Assembly (NCBI RefSeq): GCF_003046175.1 | Contig: NZ_PZZM01000001.1 | Span: forward strand, 2,621,001-2,685,000 | Length of the DNA stretch: 64,000 nt | DNA from: Bosea sp. 124 | GTDB lineage: Bacteria > Pseudomonadota > Alphaproteobacteria > Rhizobiales > Beijerinckiaceae | Direction of reading: 5' to 3' | Part shown: piece by piece, positions 60,791 through 64,000 of the stretch | Numbering within the stretch: the stretch's first letter is position 1 | How the letters are laid out: the number at the start of each line of letters is the position of its first letter | Made by a program: the position numbers and the translations under genes | Notes under the pieces: model-generated | What the model was told of the DNA's origin: nothing | What the model saw: the letters and a program-made list of their open reading frames with translations, nothing else | The model's database searches: none

Positions 60791-62302
60791 ATGACCGCAA
60801 TTACCGCCGCATTCGGCCTCGTCTTCGACCCTTACGTCCTGTCCGTCATCATGGGCTCGGCCATCTTCGGCATGTTCGTGGGAGCCATGCCGGGCCTCAC
60901 CGCGACGATGGCGACGGCGCTGCTGGTGCCGGTGACGTTCTTCATGCCGCCCGTACCGGCGCTCGGCGCGATCGTCACGGCAACCGCGATGGCGATCTTT
61001 GCCGGCGATATTCCAGCGGCGATGCTGCGCATGCCGGGCACGCCCGCCTCGGCCGCTTATGCCGACGAGAGCTACGAGATGACCAAGAAGGGTCAACTCG
61101 ACCTGTGCATGGGCGTCAACCTCGTCTTCTCCGTGCTGGGCGGCATCTTCGGCGTCATCATCCTGATCGTCCTGGCGCCGGCTCTGGCCGAGGTCGCGAT
61201 CAACTTCTCGTCCTTCGAATATTTCTGGCTCGCCTGTCTCGGCCTGACCTGCGCCGTCTTCATCGGCACGGGCGATCCGCTGAAGGGGCTGCTGTCGCTT
61301 TTCATCGGCCTGGCCATCGGCTGCATTGGCATCGACCCGGCGGCCGGCCAGCCGCGCTTCACCTTCGGCAATGTCGACCTGCTCTCCGGCATCAACTTCA
61401 TCCCGACGCTGATCGGCATGTTCGCCGTCTCGGAACTGCTGCGCGGAGCCGTGACGATGGACAAGGCCGGCTTTATGGTGAAGCAGACCGTCGGCAACAT
61501 GTTCGCCGGGGTCGGGGCGGTCTGGCGCAAATACTGGTACAATTTCCTGCGCGGCTCGGTGATCGGCACGGTGATCGGCGCGCTGCCTGGCGCTGGTGCC
61601 GACATCGCGGCGTGGGTCTCCTATGCGGTCTCGAAGAAGCTCTCGAAGGAGCCGGAGAAATTCGGCACCGGCCATATCGAGGGCATCGTCGATTCGACAT
61701 CGGCCAACAATTCGGCTCTGGGCGGTGCCTGGATTCCGGCGCTGGTCTTCGGCATTCCCGGCGATTCGATCACGGCCATCGTGATCGGGGTGCTCTATAT
61801 GAAGGGCATGAATCCGGGCCCGAGCGTCTTCCTGCAGACGCCAGAACTGATCTATGCGGTCTTCATCATCTTCATCATCGCCAATCTGCTGATGTTCCCG
61901 CTCGGCTGGGCGGCGATCAAGTCGGCCAAGCAGATCCTGCGGGTGCCGCGCAACATCCTGCTGCCGATCATCCTGATCTTCTGCATGGTCGGTTCCTTCG
62001 CCATGACGAACTCGCTCTATGGCGTTGTGCTGATGGTGGTGATGGGGCTGTTCGGCTGGCTGCTGGAAGAGCATGGCATCCCGGTCGCGCCGCTGATCCT
62101 CGGGCTCGTGCTCGGCGAGATGCTGGAGCAGAACTTCATGAGTTCGATGATCAAGGCGGACGGGGCGTTCCTGGCCTTTCTGTCGCGGCCGATCGCAGGC
62201 GTGCTGGGCGTCTGCACGCTGGGGCTGTGGGCTTACATGGCCTGGCGGGCCGTGCAGTCGCGCGGTTCGGGCGCGGCGGTGGATGCCGGCATCAAGACCT
62301 GA
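60791..62302 (+). CDS. tctA: Tripartite tricarboxylate transporter large membrane protein (TctA)
   Basis: This 503-residue, 10-12-helix permease drives uptake of the ligand bound by TctC. The N-terminal conserved loop is GAMPGLTATMATALLVPVTFF. The mid-protein matching loop is IGALPGAGADIAAWVSYAVSKK with an invariant PGAGAD. SANNSALGGAWIPALVFGIPGDS is also conserved. It is last in the tctCBA unit, 39 bases from the convergent enoyl-CoA hydratase gene. Confidence 0.95.
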   Translation: MTAITAAFGLVFDPYVLSVIMGSAIFGMFVGAMPGLTATMATALLVPVTFFMPPVPALGAIVTATAMAIFAGDIPAAMLRMPGTPASAAYADESYEMTKKGQLDLCMGVNLVFSVLGGIFGVIILIVLAPALAEVAINFSSFEYFWLACLGLTCAVFIGTGDPLKGLLSLFIGLAIGCIGIDPAAGQPRFTFGNVDLLSGINFIPTLIGMFAVSELLRGAVTMDKAGFMVKQTVGNMFAGVGAVWRKYWYNFLRGSVIGTVIGALPGAGADIAAWVSYAVSKKLSKEPEKFGTGHIEGIVDSTSANNSALGGAWIPALVFGIPGDSITAIVIGVLYMKGMNPGPSVFLQTPELIYAVFIIFIIANLLMFPLGWAAIKSAKQILRVPRNILLPIILIFCMVGSFAMTNSLYGVVLMVVMGLFGWLLEEHGIPVAPLILGLVLGEMLEQNFMSSMIKADGAFLAFLSRPIAGVLGVCTLGLWAYMAWRAVQSRGSGAAVDAGIKT

Positions 62303-62341
62303 CGATCATGTGCAGCGGCGCCGTCGGCGTCGCTGCAGGCC

Positions 62342-63085
62342 TCACTTCTTCAGGAAGGCCGCAAAGGCGGCCTGAGCCTCTTCGGAGCGCAGGCGCTCGC
62401 CGAAATGCCGGCCTTCGGTCGCGATCGTCTCGGCGACGCTGGCAGCCTGACCCCGCTTCAGCAGCAGCTTGGTCAACGCAACCGATTGCGGCGGCAGGGC
62501 TGCCAGCGCCTTCGCCTTGGCGAGCGCAGCGTCGAGCGCCGCGCCTTCCGCGACCACGGCATTGAGCAGGCCGGCGTCGAGCGCCGTTTCGGGCCCGAAG
62601 GCCTCGCCCAGCATCAGCAGTTCGGCGGCGCGCTTGGAGCCTGCGACTAGCGGCAGGAGATGGCTCGAGGCGCCTTCGGGCGAGAGGCCGAGCGCCACGA
62701 AGGGCATGCGGAAAGTCGCTCCGGTGCCGGCAAAAGCGAGATCGCAATGCAGCAGCATCGTCGTGCCGATGCCGACAGCGAAGCCCTCGACGGCGGCGAC
62801 GACCGGCTTGGTCGCGGTCGAGATCGTGGTCAGGAAATCCATGGCGATGCGGGCGCCATCGCCGGCCGAAGCGGCGAAATCGCGGATGTCGTTGCCACTG
62901 GTGAAGCAGTTGCCGGCGCCGGTGATCAGGATGGCGCGAATCTGCGGATCGGCCTCGGCTGTGGCGAAGGCCTCGATCAGCCCGAGATAACTCGCACGGT
63001 TGAGCGCATTCTTGCGCTCCGGCCGGTTCATCGTGATCCTGGTGACGCCGGGCGCGACGGTGTCGGTCAGAACGACGGCGGTCAT
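62342..63085 (-). CDS. Enoyl-CoA hydratase/isomerase family protein
   Basis: This 247-residue crotonase-fold protein has [14 protein letters not shown], the oxyanion-hole segment [10 protein letters not shown] and [24 protein letters not shown]. The acidic pair of true hydratases is not clear ([17 protein letters not shown] has one Glu), so isomerase or another crotonase reaction is possible. The start is the ATG at 63083-63085, with GAGGA upstream. The longer frame to 63676 has no further homology. It is divergent from a FadB-like gene. Confidence 0.88.
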   Translation of the reverse strand: MTAVVLTDTVAPGVTRITMNRPERKNALNRASYLGLIEAFATAEADPQIRAILITGAGNCFTSGNDIRDFAASAGDGARIAMDFLTTISTATKPVVAAVEGFAVGIGTTMLLHCDLAFAGTGATFRMPFVALGLSPEGASSHLLPLVAGSKRAAELLMLGEAFGPETALDAGLLNAVVAEGAALDAALAKAKALAALPPQSVALTKLLLKRGQAASVAETIATEGRHFGERLRSEEAQAAFAAFLKK

Positions 63086-63346
63086 CGGCGGTTCCTCGTC
63101 CCTGCGGCCTCGACGGATGGTCCGGAACGGCTTCGTCGCGGTGCCGGCCCGAGGCTCGTCATTGTCTTCAGGGGAGGCTTGGCATGGCCGTTCGGCGGGG
63201 GTCAAGCGGCGGCTCGCGGGGGATCGCATCGCCTGCGAACGCGTGTCCCGGGAATGCCCCGGCTTGACAAAAGCCGACCGGCAGACTTCCTCCTTCGCCC
63301 TCGTTGCGCCGGGTCGACGGCGCTTGCAGAGCAGGGATATGCACCG

Positions 63347-64000
63347 ATGGAGACCGTTCGGCTTGCCCGTCATGGCGCAATCGCGATCGCCACGATCGAC
63401 AATCCGCCGGTCAACGCGCTCGGCCAGGCCCTGCGTTCCGACCTCGCTCGCGCCATCGCCGATGCGGGTTCCGATCCGGCCGTCTCGGCCATCGTGATCG
63501 CCGCCGCCGGGCGCGCTTTCATCGCCGGCGCCGATATCAGCGAGTTCGGCAAGTCGATGGTGCCACCGTTCCTGCCGGACGTGCTCGATGCCATCGAGAC
63601 CTGCACGAAGCCGGTCATCGCGGCGATCCAGGGTGCAGCGCTGGGCGGCGGGCTTGAGGTCGCGCTGGCCTGCCATGGCCGCGTGGCCTCGGTTGCGGCG
63701 ATGCTCGGCCTGCCCGAGATCAAGCTCGGCCTGATTCCGGGTGCGGGCGGCACGCAGCGCCTGCCGCGTCTGATCGGTGCCTCAAAAGCGTTCCCGATGA
63801 TGCTGTCGGGCGAGCCGGTTTCCGCCGGCAAGGGGCTGGAATGGGGCTTGGTCGACGAGGTGACGGGCGGCGATGTCGTGGCGGCGGCCATGGCGCTGGC
63901 ACAGGTGCTTGCTGCGAAGGGCGTGCCGGAAGCCGCTCGCGAGCAGAGCGACCGCCTGACCCCGGCTGATCGCGAGAGCTTCGAGGCGCTGGCCGCTGAC
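63347..64000 (+). CDS. FadB/FadJ-type multifunctional 3-hydroxyacyl-CoA dehydrogenase, N-terminal hydratase part (truncated by window)
   Basis: 218 codons are visible before the window ends. They make up the crotonase domain of a fatty-acid beta-oxidation enzyme: [32 protein letters not shown] (oxyanion hole), the first catalytic Glu in [16 protein letters not shown] and the second in [23 protein letters not shown]. The residues after [18 protein letters not shown] lead towards the NAD-binding domain, which is outside. It uses the ATG at 63347; the closer ATG at 63339 is out of frame. The 261-base gap upstream holds TTGACA at 63264-63269 but no clear -10. Confidence 0.9.
   Translation, partial: METVRLARHGAIAIATIDNPPVNALGQALRSDLARAIADAGSDPAVSAIVIAAAGRAFIAGADISEFGKSMVPPFLPDVLDAIETCTKPVIAAIQGAALGGGLEVALACHGRVASVAAMLGLPEIKLGLIPGAGGTQRLPRLIGASKAFPMMLSGEPVSAGKGLEWGLVDEVTGGDVVAAAMALAQVLAAKGVPEAAREQSDRLTPADRESFEALAAD

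Noticed and set aside
62342..63676. 444-codon version of the enoyl-CoA hydratase
   Set aside because: Crotonase homology begins at [10 protein letters not shown] (63085), which has a ribosome site; the extension overlaps the divergent FadB-like gene.
1..64000. CRISPR arrays, tRNA or rRNA genes, insertion sequences, prophage
   Set aside because: I found no regularly spaced direct repeats, no cloverleaf-like tRNA sequence, no rRNA segments, and no transposase or phage genes. The only repeats are short palindromic elements.

Overview
The window reads as a high-GC alphaproteobacterial chromosome segment, most like a Hyphomicrobiales (Rhizobiales) member such as Bosea. This is inferred from the gene content (proB-proA-nadD-rsfS-rlmH-envC-like-ctpA-rppH block, DUF6481, a rhizobial-type phn cluster with DUF1045) and from short dispersed palindromic repeats of the kind common in that order. 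No tRNA, rRNA, CRISPR array, prophage or insertion sequence was seen. Coding density is high and most long opposite-strand ORFs are GC-driven shadows.

Layout. 1-2.75 kb: two SsuC/TauC-type ABC permeases divergent from a LacI-type repressor, with two matching TGAAA..TTTCA palindromes between them. 2.75-9.05 kb: a TPP (thiamine pyrophosphate) riboswitch leader followed by a tight six-gene operon of LuxE-like acyl-protein synthetase, LuxC-like acyl-CoA reductase, a THI5/NMT1-type ABC importer (ATPase, permease, binding protein) and an SDR oxidoreductase. 9.05-13.3 kb: an orphan molybdenum hydroxylase large subunit and pgi. 13.4-23.1 kb: a housekeeping block on the minus strand (binding-protein-like ORF, rppH, polysaccharide deacetylase, ctpA, EnvC-like, rlmH, rsfS, nadD, proA, proB). 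23.2-25.0 kb: cspA, rpsU and two small charged proteins. 25.2-28.2 kb: an ECF sigma / anti-sigma / subtilase trio. 28.2-32.3 kb: NTF2-like protein, glycosyltransferase, class I methyltransferase and a haem-globin chemotaxis receptor.

32.4-44.8 kb is a complete C-P lyase phosphonate region. The catabolic operon phnG-H-I-J-K-orf78-L-M-DUF1045-acetyltransferase is fused by ATGA/TGATG overlaps from phnG through DUF1045 and lies divergent from phnF with PhnF-type operator palindromes between. The importer phnC-D-E1-E2 sits in a separate transcription unit preceded by a clear Pho box. phnN and phnP are not in the window.

44.8-49.75 kb: a TetR-controlled RND efflux pair with a 7-1-7 palindromic operator. 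49.9-59.1 kb: pbpC plus a bacterial alpha-2-macroglobulin and a secreted peptidoglycan-binding/degenerate-protease-like protein. 59.2-62.3 kb: a TctCBA tripartite tricarboxylate-type transporter. 62.3-64 kb: an enoyl-CoA hydratase divergent from the truncated 5' end of a FadB/FadJ-type multifunctional enzyme.

The strongest candidate for an undescribed system is the TPP-riboswitch operon at about 3.0-9.05 kb. It couples a thiamine-precursor-type importer to a two-protein carboxylate reductase (LuxE+LuxC) and an SDR, suggesting import and reductive repair of an oxidised (carboxylate) thiamine fragment. Other points worth a look are a repeat inserted in frame inside phnI, repeats abutting the probable GTG starts of pbpC and the envC-like gene, a small translationally coupled ORF inside the phn operon, a Glu-to-Gln change at the active site of the orphan hydroxylase, and a probable CTG start for rsfS.
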